NCBI RefSeq assembly: GCF_020905345.1 | Contig: NZ_JAJJMO010000001.1 | Coordinates: 4,402,001-4,466,000, forward strand | From: Flavobacterium pisciphilum | GTDB lineage: Bacteria > Bacteroidota > Bacteroidia > Flavobacteriales > Flavobacteriaceae | Direction: 5' to 3' | Length of the DNA: 64,000 nucleotides | Shown here: positions 7,704 through 16,655 of the stretch, in pieces | How the letters are laid out: each line of letters starts with the position of its first letter | Numbering within the stretch: the first letter of the stretch is position 1 | Notes under the pieces: generated by a model | The model's database searches: none | Told to the model about the DNA's origin: nothing | Seen by the model: only the letters and a program-made list of their open reading frames with translations | Translations under genes and position numbers: made by a program

Positions 7704-8315
7704 ATGAAACGATTTCAAGATGAAAATAAATTTTTAGGATATTTTTCTAATGAGGTTTTAGTACAATGCCCCAAATGCGATTGTAAATCGGCAGTTAAAA
7801 GAGAAAAGAAGATAGGCTGTGAATGTGGACGCTGTTTTACTACGGTTTTTGAGTGTAAGCACTGTTTTTATAGACTTGAAGCACCAGTTTACCAATATAT
7901 CGCTTATGGGAAGGCGTATTGCAATCATTGTTTTGAAAAATATGAATTTGAATCGCAACCATTAAAAGAATGTCCTGAAAAATACAGAGCAAAATGTCCT
8001 CATTGTAGCTTTCAAGAAGAATGGAAACCAAAAATTAAAAAGGTTTTGCAAAACTCCAAAATTAATGATGGTTTAATAAAAGAGGAGTGGTATAATTTAC
8101 CACTTTGGTTCCAAAAAGAAGTAGATGGGAATGTTTTTTGGGCTTACAATCAAGAGCATATTGATTATTTAGAGCGATATATCGGAGCGAGTTTGCGAGA
8201 GCGAAATTCAAAAATAAATTACAGTTCAAGTTTAGTATCTCGTTTACCAAAATTTGTAAAAGAAGCAAAAAACAGAGAAAAACTGTTGAAAATTATAGAG
8301 AAATGGAAAAAATAA
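7704..8315 (+). CDS. multi-zinc-ribbon protein of the RtcB-PrfH island
   Basis: The 203-aa protein has 13 cysteines in its first 101 residues, arranged as C22-x2-C25, C39-x-C41-x2-C44, C51-x2-C54, C73-x2-C76 and C98-x2-C101, enough for at least two zinc ribbons. The C-terminal half has a separate conserved-looking block: [25 protein letters not shown], then [22 protein letters not shown] recall this block from uncharacterised zinc-ribbon proteins in other bacteria, without a known function. The gene follows rtcB by 17 nt and overlaps the prfH start by 13 nt, so it belongs to the operon. Binding to rRNA or to the ribosome is a reasonable guess. Confidence 0.85.
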   Translation: MKRFQDENKFLGYFSNEVLVQCPKCDCKSAVKREKKIGCECGRCFTTVFECKHCFYRLEAPVYQYIAYGKAYCNHCFEKYEFESQPLKECPEKYRAKCPHCSFQEEWKPKIKKVLQNSKINDGLIKEEWYNLPLWFQKEVDGNVFWAYNQEHIDYLERYIGASLRERNSKINYSSSLVSRLPKFVKEAKNREKLLKIIEKWKK

Positions 8316-8992
8316 TTCAAATAACATCAGGGCGTGGCCCAGCTGAATGTAGCTGGGTTGTGGCTCAGGTTTTAAAGACTTTTCTGGAAGAAGCAAGTAG
8401 TAGTAAAATAAAGACTACTCTGCTTCAGAGAGAAACAGGAATAGAAAATGGTACGGTAGAAACAGCTACAGTTTTATTAGAAAGCAATGACCTTAATGAG
8501 TTTGTGAATTCTTGGGTTGGTACAATCCAGTGGATAGGGCAGAGTCAGTTTAGGAAATTTCATAAACGTAAAAATTGGTTTATCGGAATCTTTGAAGTTG
8601 ATAAAGTAACGACAACGCAAATTTCTGAAAATGATATTCAGTATCAGGCAATGCGTAGTTCGGGTGCAGGTGGTCAACATGTAAATAAAGTGAGTTCAGC
8701 CGTTAGAGCAACACATATCCCTACGGGAATAAGTGTTGTTTCGATGGATTCACGTTCACAACATCAGAATAAAAAACTAGCTACCGAGAGGTTACTACAG
8801 AAGTTTAAAGAAGAAACTGTAAAGCAGTTTAAAGCTGAATTTCAGGTGCAATGGATGAACCAGTTGCAAATTCAGAGAGGAAATCCAATTCGGGTTTTTC
8901 AGGGTTCGGATTTTAAAAAACAAAAACAAACAAAAAATTACAAACAGGAACGGCAAAGATTAAAAAGAGAAGATTATTTAGATAATGATTAA
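8303..8992 (+). CDS. prfH: peptide chain release factor-like protein PrfH
   Basis: PrfH is a release-factor homologue that frees peptides from stalled ribosomes. The 229-aa protein is shorter than RF1 or RF2 because it lacks domain 1. It has a beta-rich N-terminal domain ([17 protein letters not shown], residues 7-23) and domain 3 with the catalytic GGQ in [11 protein letters not shown] (GGQ at 123-125), followed by [15 protein letters not shown]. Published work on the E. coli pair showed PrfH acting on ribosomes cut at the decoding centre, with RtcB then repairing the cut. The start overlaps the zinc-ribbon gene by 13 nt. Confidence 0.94.
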   Translation: MEKIIQITSGRGPAECSWVVAQVLKTFLEEASSSKIKTTLLQRETGIENGTVETATVLLESNDLNEFVNSWVGTIQWIGQSQFRKFHKRKNWFIGIFEVDKVTTTQISENDIQYQAMRSSGAGGQHVNKVSSAVRATHIPTGISVVSMDSRSQHQNKKLATERLLQKFKEETVKQFKAEFQVQWMNQLQIQRGNPIRVFQGSDFKKQKQTKNYKQERQRLKREDYLDND

Positions 8993-9027
8993 TTTCTAAA
9001 ATCTTGAATTCCTAAATAAGATAAATT

Positions 9028-9546
9028 ATGAAAACAGTAGATAAATATCTTTTTCAAGCACTAGATAATTACCCATACTCGCTGGAAGAAACCATCGAAT
9101 CATTAGATTATGCGTTGTCATATGATGATAAAAATACTATGGCATTATGTTTATATGGACAGGTATTAAGCAACCATTTGTTTAAATATGATGAAGCTAA
9201 AGAATATTTTAGACAGGCTATTTCAATTAATATTAATGCAATCGAAGTGTATTCCTATTACATTTATACTTTAGTTTTAAATGAAGATTACGAGGAAGCA
9301 ACGAAGTTAATTGATTTTGCATTGACCATTAAAGGAATTAATAAAGTAGAGATTCTTCTTAAGAAAGTATTGCTTTTAGAAAGTCAGAAGAAATTTAAGA
9401 AGGCACTAAAAGTATTGAAAGAAACAAAACTTGAAACTTTAAATTCTGACTATGATTATGGTATGGACGAAACCGAAAAAAGATTGAATAAAAAAGTTAG
9501 TAAGGTTTCTAAAAAAGATAAAATGCTGAAGAAAAAGAAGAAATAA
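9028..9546 (+). CDS. TPR protein at the end of the RtcB-PrfH island
   Basis: The 172-aa protein contains about three tetratricopeptide-like helical repeats: ALSYDDKNTMALCLYGQVL, YDEAKEYFRQAISININAIEVY and EDYEEATKLIDFAL, around residues 28-105. It ends in an extremely basic tail (KKVSKVSKKDKMLKKKKK). TPRs bind other proteins, and the tail could contact RNA. It starts 35 nt after prfH and is followed by a strong terminator at 9553-9582, so it is probably the last gene of the operon. The same kind of gene is also found alone in Flavobacteria, so membership in the repair system is not certain. Confidence 0.8.
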   Translation: MKTVDKYLFQALDNYPYSLEETIESLDYALSYDDKNTMALCLYGQVLSNHLFKYDEAKEYFRQAISININAIEVYSYYIYTLVLNEDYEEATKLIDFALTIKGINKVEILLKKVLLLESQKKFKKALKVLKETKLETLNSDYDYGMDETEKRLNKKVSKVSKKDKMLKKKKK

Positions 9547-9552
9547 TACTAG

Positions 9553-9582
9553 AAAAGGATATCATAACGATATCCTTTTTTA
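9553..9582 (+). terminator. terminator of the RtcB-PrfH operon
   Basis: AAAAGGATATC and GATATCCTTTT pair perfectly around a 5-nt loop (ATAAC), followed by T residues. It lies 7 nt after the TPR gene stop codon. Confidence 0.9.
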
Positions 9583-9607
9583 TTTTAAGTTTTTCACAAT
9601 GTTATTT

Positions 9608-9615
9608 TAATTTTG
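9608..9615 (+). promoter_or_regulatory. -7 element for the MFS transporter gene (TAATTTTG)
   Basis: TAATTTTGCAG matches TAnnTTTG exactly. Transcription would start near 9620, which rules out translation starts upstream of that point and favours ATG 9691. Confidence 0.6.
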
Positions 9616-9690
9616 CAGATAAAAATTTGTTACTTTCGGGAATTAGGCTCATTTTTACATGCTATTTTCTTAAAACACATATTGAATCAT

Positions 9691-10968
9691 ATGAAAGACA
9701 ATTCCAATAAACGAAATTCTACAAAACATGTTCTTTTTGGCAGTTTAATAGGCACCACAATCGAATTTTTTGATTTTTATATTTATGCTAATGCTGCGGT
9801 ATTGGTTTTTCCACAGTTATTTTTTCCAAGTTCAGATTCTACTATGGCAACTTTAGAATCATTAGCTACTTTTTCTATTGCTTTTTTATCACGTCCTTTG
9901 GGTTCAGCATTTTTTGGACATTATGGAGATAAAATCGGGCGTAAATTTACCTTAGTTGCAGCATTGTTGACTATGGGTATCTCGACTGTAGCCATTGGCT
10001 TTTTACCAAGTTATGCTAGTATTGGTGTTGTGGCTCCCTTATTATTGATGTTATGCCGATTTGGACAAGGCGTTGGATTAGGAGGCGAATGGGGAGGAGC
10101 TGTGTTACTGGCTATTGAAAATGCACCACCAAATAAACGTGCTTGGTATGGAATGTTTCCACAATTAGGAGCACCTATTGGATTGCTACTTTCAGGAGGT
10201 ACTTTTTTATTACTAACGGATTCGATGAGTAATGAGGATTTTATGAATTATGGATGGAGAATTCCTTTTGTTGCTAGTTCACTTTTGGTTGTAGTAGGGT
10301 TTTATATTCGAACTAAAATTACAGAAACACCTTCTTTTGAAAATTCTAAAAAAGAACAGCAAGAAGTAAAGATTCCATTCTTTACTTTAATTAAATCCTA
10401 TAAAAACCAATTAATTTTTGGAACACTTGCGGCTATAACAACATTTTTGGTGTTTTATCTAATGACTGTATTTACATTGAGTTGGGCAACTTCTGATTTG
10501 GGATATGCTAAAAGAGATTTTCTATTGATTCAATTATTTTCGGTATTGTTCTTTGCTTTATTTATTCCTATTTCTGCGGTAGTTGCAGATAAAATAGGTC
10601 GTCGTAAAATATTGATTATAACTACGGGAGCTATTGCTGTTTTTGGTTTTTTCTTTTCCTATTTTCTAAATTCAGGAAGTTCAGCTATGGTTACTTTCTT
10701 TTTATGTCTCGGAATGGCCTTGATGGGATTTACTTATGGACCTTTAGGAACGTTTCTGTCTGAATTATTTCCTACAGCTGTTCGTTACTCAGGGGCTTCA
10801 TTGACTTTTAATATGGCAGGAATCTTAGGTGCAGCGTTCGCTCCAATGATTGCAATTTGGCTAGCGAGTACTTATAATTTGACTTATGTAGGTTTTTATC
10901 TGAGTATAGCAGCTTTTATTTCGATGTTATCCTTATTATTGATCAGTAAAAAAGAGCATAAGTTTTAA
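9691..10968 (+). CDS. MFS transporter of the metabolite:H+ symporter type
   Basis: The product, about 425 aa, has 12 predicted membrane helices. Motifs of the MHS subfamily (ProP, YhjE, ShiA relatives) are clear: GTTIEFFDFYIY at the start of helix 1, SRPLGSAFFGHYGDKIGRK in the 2-3 loop, and RFGQGVGLGGEWGGAVLLAIE in helix 4. It probably imports a small organic acid or osmolyte together with protons across the inner membrane; the substrate cannot be told from sequence. A longer in-frame start exists at 9613 but overlaps the promoter and encodes no hydrophobic helix, so I chose 9691. A terminator follows at 10992-11023. Confidence 0.88.
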   Translation: MKDNSNKRNSTKHVLFGSLIGTTIEFFDFYIYANAAVLVFPQLFFPSSDSTMATLESLATFSIAFLSRPLGSAFFGHYGDKIGRKFTLVAALLTMGISTVAIGFLPSYASIGVVAPLLLMLCRFGQGVGLGGEWGGAVLLAIENAPPNKRAWYGMFPQLGAPIGLLLSGGTFLLLTDSMSNEDFMNYGWRIPFVASSLLVVVGFYIRTKITETPSFENSKKEQQEVKIPFFTLIKSYKNQLIFGTLAAITTFLVFYLMTVFTLSWATSDLGYAKRDFLLIQLFSVLFFALFIPISAVVADKIGRRKILIITTGAIAVFGFFFSYFLNSGSSAMVTFFLCLGMALMGFTYGPLGTFLSELFPTAVRYSGASLTFNMAGILGAAFAPMIAIWLASTYNLTYVGFYLSIAAFISMLSLLLISKKEHKF

Positions 10969-10991
10969 TTATAGAGAGTGATAAATAACGT

Positions 10992-11028
10992 AAACCCTTC
11001 AGTAATTATTCTTGAAGGGTTTTTGCTT
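10992..11028 (+). terminator. terminator after the MFS transporter
   Basis: AAACCCTTCA and TGAAGGGTTT form a 10-bp stem around an 11-nt loop, followed by TTTT. Confidence 0.85.
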
Positions 11029-11047
11029 GAAAAACAGGAACTAAATC

Positions 11048-11083
11048 TTTTTGCAAAAACATTATAAATATCCCGTATTTTTG
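11048..11083 (+). promoter_or_regulatory. promoter of the radical SAM gene
   Basis: TTTTTG at 11048-11053 and TATTTTTG at 11076-11083 are separated by 22 nt, a full Bacteroidota -33/-7 promoter. The predicted transcript start near 11088 leaves a leader of about 12 nt before the TTG start codon. Confidence 0.7.
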
Positions 11084-11100
11084 CAGAAAATAATACCGCC

Positions 11101-13299
11101 TTGAAAACTAAGCTTTTTGTAATCACGCCTCCATTTACTCAACTGAATACACCGTATCCAGCAACTGCTTATATTAAAGGGTTTCTGAATACTAAAAATG
11201 TAGAATCGGTTCAAGCCGATTTGGGTATTGAAGTGATTTTAGAATTGTTTTCGAAGAAAGGATTAGCAGATTTGTTTGAAGTGTCAAGTTTGAAGTTTGA
11301 AGTTTCTGAAATCTCAGATAACTCCAAGCGTATTTTTGCATTACAAGACGAGTATCTTAAAACTATTGATGCTGTAATTGCTTTTTTACAAGGAAAGAAT
11401 CCAACATTAGCATTACAAATTTGTCAGGAAGATTTCTTGCCTGAGGCTTCTCGTTTTGTACAATTAGAAGAGCTAGATTGGGCTTTTGGAACAATGGGAA
11501 CACAGGATAAGGCGAAGCATTTGGCAACATTATATCTTGAAGATATCTCAGATTTTATAGTGGAATGTGTCGATGAGAATTTTGGTTTCAGCCGTTATGC
11601 TGAACGTCTTGGGCGCAGTGCTAATTCTTTTGATGAATTGTACCAAGCTTTACAACAAGAGCCAACTTATATTGATGGGGTTTTAATTTCTATTTTGAAA
11701 GAACGAATAGAATCAGTAAAACCAACTTTGTTTTTAATTTCTGTTCCCTTTCCAGGGAATTTATATAGTGCATTTAGATCAGCACAATGGGTTAAACAGC
11801 ATTATCCTGAAATTAAAATTTCTATGGGTGGAGGTTTCCCAAATACAGAATTGCGTTCGCTTTCTGATAAACGAGTTTTTGAGTTTTTCGATTTTATTAC
11901 TTTGGATGATGGTGAAGTACCAATTGAAGAATTAATTTCGAGTATTGAAAATCCTGAAACTAATTCATATAAACGAACTTTTTTGTTAGAAAATGAAGAA
12001 GTCGTTTATAAAAATAATTCCCTAAAACAAGATTATAAACAATCTCAAGTTGGAACACCAGATTATTCCGATTTGCTTTTGGATAAGTATATTTCAGTTA
12101 TAGAAATTGTCAATCCAATGCATCGTATGTGGAGCGATGGACGTTGGAATAAACTCACAATGGCTCACGGTTGTTATTGGGGAAAATGTACGTTTTGTGA
12201 TATATCATTAGATTATATAAAGGTTTATGAACCTGTTGCAGCTAGTTTGTTATGTGACCGAATGGAAGACATGATGGAACAAACAGGGCAAAATGGGTTT
12301 CATTACGTGGACGAAGCTGCTCCGCCAGCACTTATGCGTGCTTTGGCACTGGAAATTCTTCGAAGGAAGTTAGCTGTAACTTGGTGGACCAATATTCGTT
12401 TTGAGAAAAGTTTTTCAGCCGATTTATGTTTGTTGTTAAAAGCTTCGGGTTGTATTGCCGTTTCAGGTGGTTTAGAAGTTGCTTCAGATCGATTATTGAA
12501 ATTAATAGATAAAGGGGTAACAGTAGAACAAGTAGCAAAAGTAACACGTAATTTTACGGAAGCAGGTATTATGGTTCATGCGTATTTAATGTACGGATAT
12601 CCAACACAAACGGTTCAGGAAACAGTAGATAGCCTTGAAATGGTACGTCAGTTATTTGAAGCAGGTGTTTTACAATCTGGATTTTGGCATCAGTTTGCTA
12701 TGACTGCACATAGCCCAGTAGGAATGTATCCAGAAAAATTTGGTGTAAAAAAGGCAACAGAAGCTATCGGAACTTTTGCAAATAATGACATCGACTATAC
12801 AGATTCTACAGGAATCAATCACGATAAATTTAGTTTTGGGTTGAAGAAATCATTATTCAATTTCATGCATGGAATTTGTTTTGATTATGAACTTCAAGAC
12901 TGGTTTGATTTTAAAATCCCAAAAACTAAAATTGGATCTGATTTTATTTATGATGCTTTACAGGAATCAGAAGATTTTAATATAAAACCTACTGCCAAAA
13001 TTGTTTGGTTAGGAGGGAAGCCTTTCACAGAATCTTTTACAAAATCTAAGAAAGGAAACTCATGGGAAATGCTAACGCTTACTTTTCATGATAAAAAAGA
13101 AAGTTTTAGTATTCAGACCAATAAAAACGAAGGAGAATGGCTAGTTGAAATACTACAGAAAATTTCAGTAGCAAAAACTAAAACCTATAATTTTCAGGAA
13201 ATCAAAGCCGATTTTGAGACTAGTTTTGAAGACTTCGAATTGTTTTGGTATTCAAAACCAGTGAATACTTTAAGAGAATTTGGATTGTTGGTTTTATAA
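11101..13299 (+). CDS. B12-binding-type radical SAM protein
   Basis: The 732-aa protein resembles B12-binding radical SAM enzymes. An N-terminal Rossmann-like part (TPPFTQLNTPYPATAYIKGFL; SMGGGFPNTELR; DDGEVPIEELI) is followed by the radical SAM core at about residues 350-590. The cluster ligands appear to be Cys358, Cys363 and Cys366 in HGCYWGKCTFC, spaced CX4CX2C rather than the usual CX3CX2C. Later core motifs are GFHYVDEAAPP, WWTNIRFE, SGGLEVASDRLL and MVHAYLMYGYPTQT. Reaction and substrate are unknown. The start codon is TTG, supported by the promoter position. Its 3' end overlaps the convergent MBL gene by 6 nt. Confidence 0.85.
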   Translation: MKTKLFVITPPFTQLNTPYPATAYIKGFLNTKNVESVQADLGIEVILELFSKKGLADLFEVSSLKFEVSEISDNSKRIFALQDEYLKTIDAVIAFLQGKNPTLALQICQEDFLPEASRFVQLEELDWAFGTMGTQDKAKHLATLYLEDISDFIVECVDENFGFSRYAERLGRSANSFDELYQALQQEPTYIDGVLISILKERIESVKPTLFLISVPFPGNLYSAFRSAQWVKQHYPEIKISMGGGFPNTELRSLSDKRVFEFFDFITLDDGEVPIEELISSIENPETNSYKRTFLLENEEVVYKNNSLKQDYKQSQVGTPDYSDLLLDKYISVIEIVNPMHRMWSDGRWNKLTMAHGCYWGKCTFCDISLDYIKVYEPVAASLLCDRMEDMMEQTGQNGFHYVDEAAPPALMRALALEILRRKLAVTWWTNIRFEKSFSADLCLLLKASGCIAVSGGLEVASDRLLKLIDKGVTVEQVAKVTRNFTEAGIMVHAYLMYGYPTQTVQETVDSLEMVRQLFEAGVLQSGFWHQFAMTAHSPVGMYPEKFGVKKATEAIGTFANNDIDYTDSTGINHDKFSFGLKKSLFNFMHGICFDYELQDWFDFKIPKTKIGSDFIYDALQESEDFNIKPTAKIVWLGGKPFTESFTKSKKGNSWEMLTLTFHDKKESFSIQTNKNEGEWLVEILQKISVAKTKTYNFQEIKADFETSFEDFELFWYSKPVNTLREFGLLVL

Positions 13300-14061
13300 A
13301 TACTCAATGCATTCACCATCATTAGGAATCGAAGTTTTTGATAAAAGATTATTAGCAGTTAAAGCAAGTCTTAATTCTTTTCTAGTGGTTGGGCAATGAT
13401 TTAAAGCTTCTAAATGATTTGCGAAGACTTTACCTGGTGCAAGAGCAATAAATTTTATAATATCATTCATTCTCATTAATAATGGCTGTCCAATATCTAG
13501 TCTTGCTGTACCGCAGGCAATAGTTGCGATATCAGGTTTAAATTCAGTTAATACTTTTTGAACATGTTCAGTAAAAATAGTATCTGAGCTAATGTAAACC
13601 GATTTTTCATTAAGGAGTTCGATATAAAAACCCATTACATTTCCCATTAGTTTTGTAATGAATCCATATCCATGAATAGCAGGTATACCTGTTATTTTTC
13701 CGTCTAAAAAACGTTGAGGTTTCCAATAATCTAGAGCTTGAATAACGGTTAAGCCTCTTTTAGAGAGCGCATTCTCATCTTTGATATTACAAATTACAGG
13801 AATTGATTTTCTTCTTAAGAAAATTTCACCTGCTTTATCTAGATGATCTATGTGTGAATGAGTAATCAGGCAATGGGTAACTTTGCTTAAAATTTCTCTG
13901 CTGTTTTTTGGCAGAAAGGTAAGCGGATTTCTTCTTGGCTTGTAACGAAAAATGCTAAAAGGAGCAATAGTCTTTCTTTTGCCCAACATTGGGTCAATCA
14001 AAATAACATGCTTCTCAGTTTCAATAACCAATGTGGCATTACGTAAATGATGCAATTTCAT
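13294..14061 (-). CDS. MBL-fold metallo-hydrolase
   Basis: The 255-aa protein has the metallo-beta-lactamase fold of the UlaG/RomA-like group (MBL superfamily). It starts LRNATLVIETEKHVILIDPML and carries the metal motif THSHIDHLD at residues 67-75, with further ligand candidates in AIHGYG, SSDTIFT and FANHLEALNH. It has no signal peptide, so it should be a cytosolic hydrolase of unknown substrate. The gene is convergent with the radical SAM gene and overlaps it by 6 nt; no terminator separates them. A 52-nt gap separates it from the response regulator gene downstream. Confidence 0.87.
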   Translation of the reverse strand: MKLHHLRNATLVIETEKHVILIDPMLGKRKTIAPFSIFRYKPRRNPLTFLPKNSREILSKVTHCLITHSHIDHLDKAGEIFLRRKSIPVICNIKDENALSKRGLTVIQALDYWKPQRFLDGKITGIPAIHGYGFITKLMGNVMGFYIELLNEKSVYISSDTIFTEHVQKVLTEFKPDIATIACGTARLDIGQPLLMRMNDIIKFIALAPGKVFANHLEALNHCPTTRKELRLALTANNLLSKTSIPNDGECIEYL

Positions 14062-14113
14062 ATCTGGAGTATTTGATATTAAAAATACAAAATTCTATAA
14101 ATTTGGGCAAGAA

Positions 14114-14797
14114 TTAGATTGTAAATCGGAAACCAATTCCGTGTAGGTTCTCTATAGATATTCCTTGTTCGTTTATTAAAATTTTACGTAAACGTGAAAT
14201 GAAAACATCTAGGCTTCGACCCATAAAATAATCATCATCCCCCCAAAGCGAAGTTAAAATTTGCTCTCTTTTTAAAACTGAATTTTTATTGTCAAGAAAT
14301 AATTTTAATAATTCAGCTTCGCGCTGTGTTAAACCAATTTTTTCAGTTTCATTAAAAAGGATAAAGTTTTTAGTGTCAAAATGGTATTTCCCAATTTTAT
14401 AAACTGATTTATCTATAGAATCGTTTTTATGCGAACGCTTTAAAAAGATTTCGATTTTCAAGAGTAATTCTTCAATGCTAAAAGGTTTTACAAGATAATC
14501 ATCAGCTCCTAATCGAAGCCCTTTTATTCTATCTTCCTTTAGAGTTTTGGCCGAAAGGAAGATGATAGGAATATCAGAGTTGCTTTTTCTTATTTCGGTA
14601 GCGAGTTCAAAACCATCTATTTTAGGCATCATAATATCCAAAATGCAAATGTCAAAATTACCTTTGTTAAATGCTTCCAAGCCTAACTCTCCGTCGCAAC
14701 AATGAGTTACATCGTAGTTGTTTTGTTCTAGGTTGTCTTTGGTAAGAAAACCTAAAGTTTCATCATCTTCAGTGTAAAGAATTTTATAGATACTCAT
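14114..14797 (-). CDS. OmpR/PhoB-type response regulator (RprY-like)
   Basis: The 227-aa protein has a receiver domain (residues 1-120) with acidic pocket EDD near residue 11, phospho-acceptor Asp in CILDIMMP near residue 53, and the switch Lys in DDYLVKPFS. A winged-helix DNA-binding domain follows (LTQREAELLKLFLDN, SRLRKIL, IENLHGIGFRF). The closest described type I can name is RprY of Bacteroides, from the motifs FLSAKTLKEDRIKG and GADDYLVKPFS. It shares an ATGA overlap with the upstream histidine kinase gene, so the two form a pair. Targets are unknown, but the adjacent DUF1573 gene is a candidate. Confidence 0.92.
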   Translation of the reverse strand: MSIYKILYTEDDETLGFLTKDNLEQNNYDVTHCCDGELGLEAFNKGNFDICILDIMMPKIDGFELATEIRKSNSDIPIIFLSAKTLKEDRIKGLRLGADDYLVKPFSIEELLLKIEIFLKRSHKNDSIDKSVYKIGKYHFDTKNFILFNETEKIGLTQREAELLKLFLDNKNSVLKREQILTSLWGDDDYFMGRSLDVFISRLRKILINEQGISIENLHGIGFRFTI

Positions 14798-16056
14798 TTT
14801 TTATATGGAATTGATATGGTTATGGTAATCCCTTTTTTAGGATTGTTAGTAGCATTGATTTTCCATTGATGCAAGTTGCAAATCTTTTTCACATAATACA
14901 AGCCTAATCCAAAGCCATTTGATTGGGTGCTTTTTTCATTTGGAATTCTGTAGAATTTATCAAAAATAAAAGAAATGTTTTTGTTTGCAATTCCTATCCC
15001 ATTATCTATAAAAGCAATTTTTAAGAATTGGTTTTCTGTAGCTAGACGAATTATAATTTCGGGTTTGGTATCGCAATATTTTATTGCATTATCAAGGAGG
15101 TTATAAACGATGTTTGTAAAATGAAAAATATCGGCAACAATAGTATAGTTTTTAGAATCTGATTCGATTTTTATATCTGTATCAGGGTATTTTAATTTGA
15201 TATTTTCTATTGTTTCCTCAATGGTTGGGATAATAGGAATATTTTTCAGTTCAAGTTCTAATGGGGTATAATCAGATTTTGCAATACTTAAAATCTTCTC
15301 GATATGGTTGTTTAATTTACCACTTTGATTGATGATGATTTCTGTATATTTTTCGAGTTTCTTATCTTCTTTAATCGGATTTTGTTTAATCAAATAATTA
15401 GATGCGATTAAAATAGAAGCCAAAGGAGTTTTAAACTCATGCGTCATATTATTAATAAAATCACGTTGTAATTCAGAATATTTCTTTTGCTGTAAAAGCA
15501 TGAAAATCGAATAGATATAAATCAGTAAAATGATAATAAGCATTATCGAAAGCACAAGCCAAAAGCGCATTGAACTGAAGATATAACTGGTCTCATTAGG
15601 GAAACGTACGGCAAAATAGTAAACCAGATTTTTATGCTTTGGGAAATGAACAGATTGTTTCTTGTCTAATTTTTTGGATAAAGAAACATAATCTCCATAA
15701 ATCATTTCGTTGCTCTGGCAATTGTACATAGCATATTCGAAATCGGTTGTAATATTCATTTTTTTGAATTCCGATTTTAAATAAAATTCTAAGATATCAG
15801 GTTCAAAATCATTTTCAATATTTACAACATAATAGTCATTGGATATTTTTTGGATAGGACTTTGCGCAGGCAATTCGTTGCTACTACTTTCATGTAGTTT
15901 TTTTGCTACTTCAAGTAATGCAATATGTGTTTTCTGGTTTAGCTTTTTCTGCTCAAGGGTAAAAGCTTCTTTGGTCCATAGTAATTGTGCGACTAGTATG
16001 CCGATGATTGCTATAAAACCCAGAAGAATAACGCTGTTGAGTCTGTTTATTTTCAC
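14794..16056 (-). CDS. sensor histidine kinase (RprX-like)
   Basis: The 420-aa kinase has a membrane helix at residues 8-28, an extracytoplasmic sensor part of about 135 residues with no named domain, and a second helix near 168-190. The HisKA domain carries the phosphorylated His in FINNMTHEFKTPLASI, near residue 205. The ATPase domain has the N box NLLDNAIKY, G1 DNGIGI and G2 FGLGLYY. It should autophosphorylate in response to an envelope signal and pass phosphate to the regulator encoded next to it, with a 4-nt gene overlap. Bacteroidota RprXY homology is by motif memory. Confidence 0.92.
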   Translation of the reverse strand: MKINRLNSVILLGFIAIIGILVAQLLWTKEAFTLEQKKLNQKTHIALLEVAKKLHESSSNELPAQSPIQKISNDYYVVNIENDFEPDILEFYLKSEFKKMNITTDFEYAMYNCQSNEMIYGDYVSLSKKLDKKQSVHFPKHKNLVYYFAVRFPNETSYIFSSMRFWLVLSIMLIIILLIYIYSIFMLLQQKKYSELQRDFINNMTHEFKTPLASILIASNYLIKQNPIKEDKKLEKYTEIIINQSGKLNNHIEKILSIAKSDYTPLELELKNIPIIPTIEETIENIKLKYPDTDIKIESDSKNYTIVADIFHFTNIVYNLLDNAIKYCDTKPEIIIRLATENQFLKIAFIDNGIGIANKNISFIFDKFYRIPNEKSTQSNGFGLGLYYVKKICNLHQWKINATNNPKKGITITISIPYKK

Positions 16057-16170
16057 TTAAATATAATTTACAAGGTGTAATATTAATCAAAAATATCTTT
16101 AAAAATAACGATTAACAAGTCATTAACAAACATTTGAAATCACTTAACAGCGTTTTATTTTTATCAGGTA

Positions 16171-16178
16171 TACATTTG
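16171..16178 (+). promoter_or_regulatory. -7 element of the DUF1573 gene (TACATTTG)
   Basis: TACATTTG matches TAnnTTTG. Transcription would start around 16183, so the in-frame ATG at 16181 is too early and ATG 16226 is the likely start, with a leader of about 43 nt. Confidence 0.6.
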
Positions 16179-16225
16179 TAATGTTCAAAATAACAAAACC
16201 AAATAATAACTTAAAATTTAAAATT

Positions 16226-16633
16226 ATGAAAATTATCAGACCATTATTATTAGTATTAACTTTAGGATTAATGTCTTTCTCAGCAGTTGCTCCAGTAGAA
16301 TCTATAGTAGCAAAAGCTACTGCATTTGCAGGATCAATTACATGGAAAGCAGAAACTATCGATGTCGGGCAAATACCACTGAATGTACCAAAGGAAATTG
16401 ATTTTGAATTTAAAAACACAGGAAAAACAGCTGTAGTTATTACAAGTGTTCAAGGTTCTTGTGGGTGTACTGCAACAAATTACACAAAGGAGCCGATTCT
16501 TCCTGGGAAATCGGCAAAAATTACAGCAACATACAATGCTGCTAGCAAAGGCGCTTTTTCTAAAACTGTTACAGTAGTAACAAGTGCAGAGACAACACCA
16601 AAAGTGCTTACATTAAAAGGAATAGTTTTATAA
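16226..16633 (+). CDS. DUF1573 family exported protein
   Basis: The 135-aa product begins with a signal peptide (MKIIRPLLLVLTLGLMSFSAVA) and continues with one DUF1573 Ig-like domain: EIDFEFKNTGKTAVVITSVQ, then SCGCTATNYTKEPILPGKSAKI, ending in TLKGIVL. The paired cysteines in SCGC are a family hallmark. DUF1573 proteins are secreted or periplasmic in Bacteroidota, with no agreed function. The promoter at 16171-16178 fixes the start at 16226. A perfect palindromic terminator follows. The gene is divergent from the histidine kinase gene. Confidence 0.88.
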   Translation: MKIIRPLLLVLTLGLMSFSAVAPVESIVAKATAFAGSITWKAETIDVGQIPLNVPKEIDFEFKNTGKTAVVITSVQGSCGCTATNYTKEPILPGKSAKITATYNAASKGAFSKTVTVVTSAETTPKVLTLKGIVL

Positions 16634-16655
16634 AAGTAGTAAGTTATAATGTCTT

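Noticed and set aside
9613..9690. Extended start of the MFS transporter
   Set aside because: It overlaps the promoter (-7 at 9608-9615) and adds residues not typical of the family.
16181..16225. Extended start of the DUF1573 gene
   Set aside because: It coincides with the expected transcription start; the signal peptide begins at 16226.
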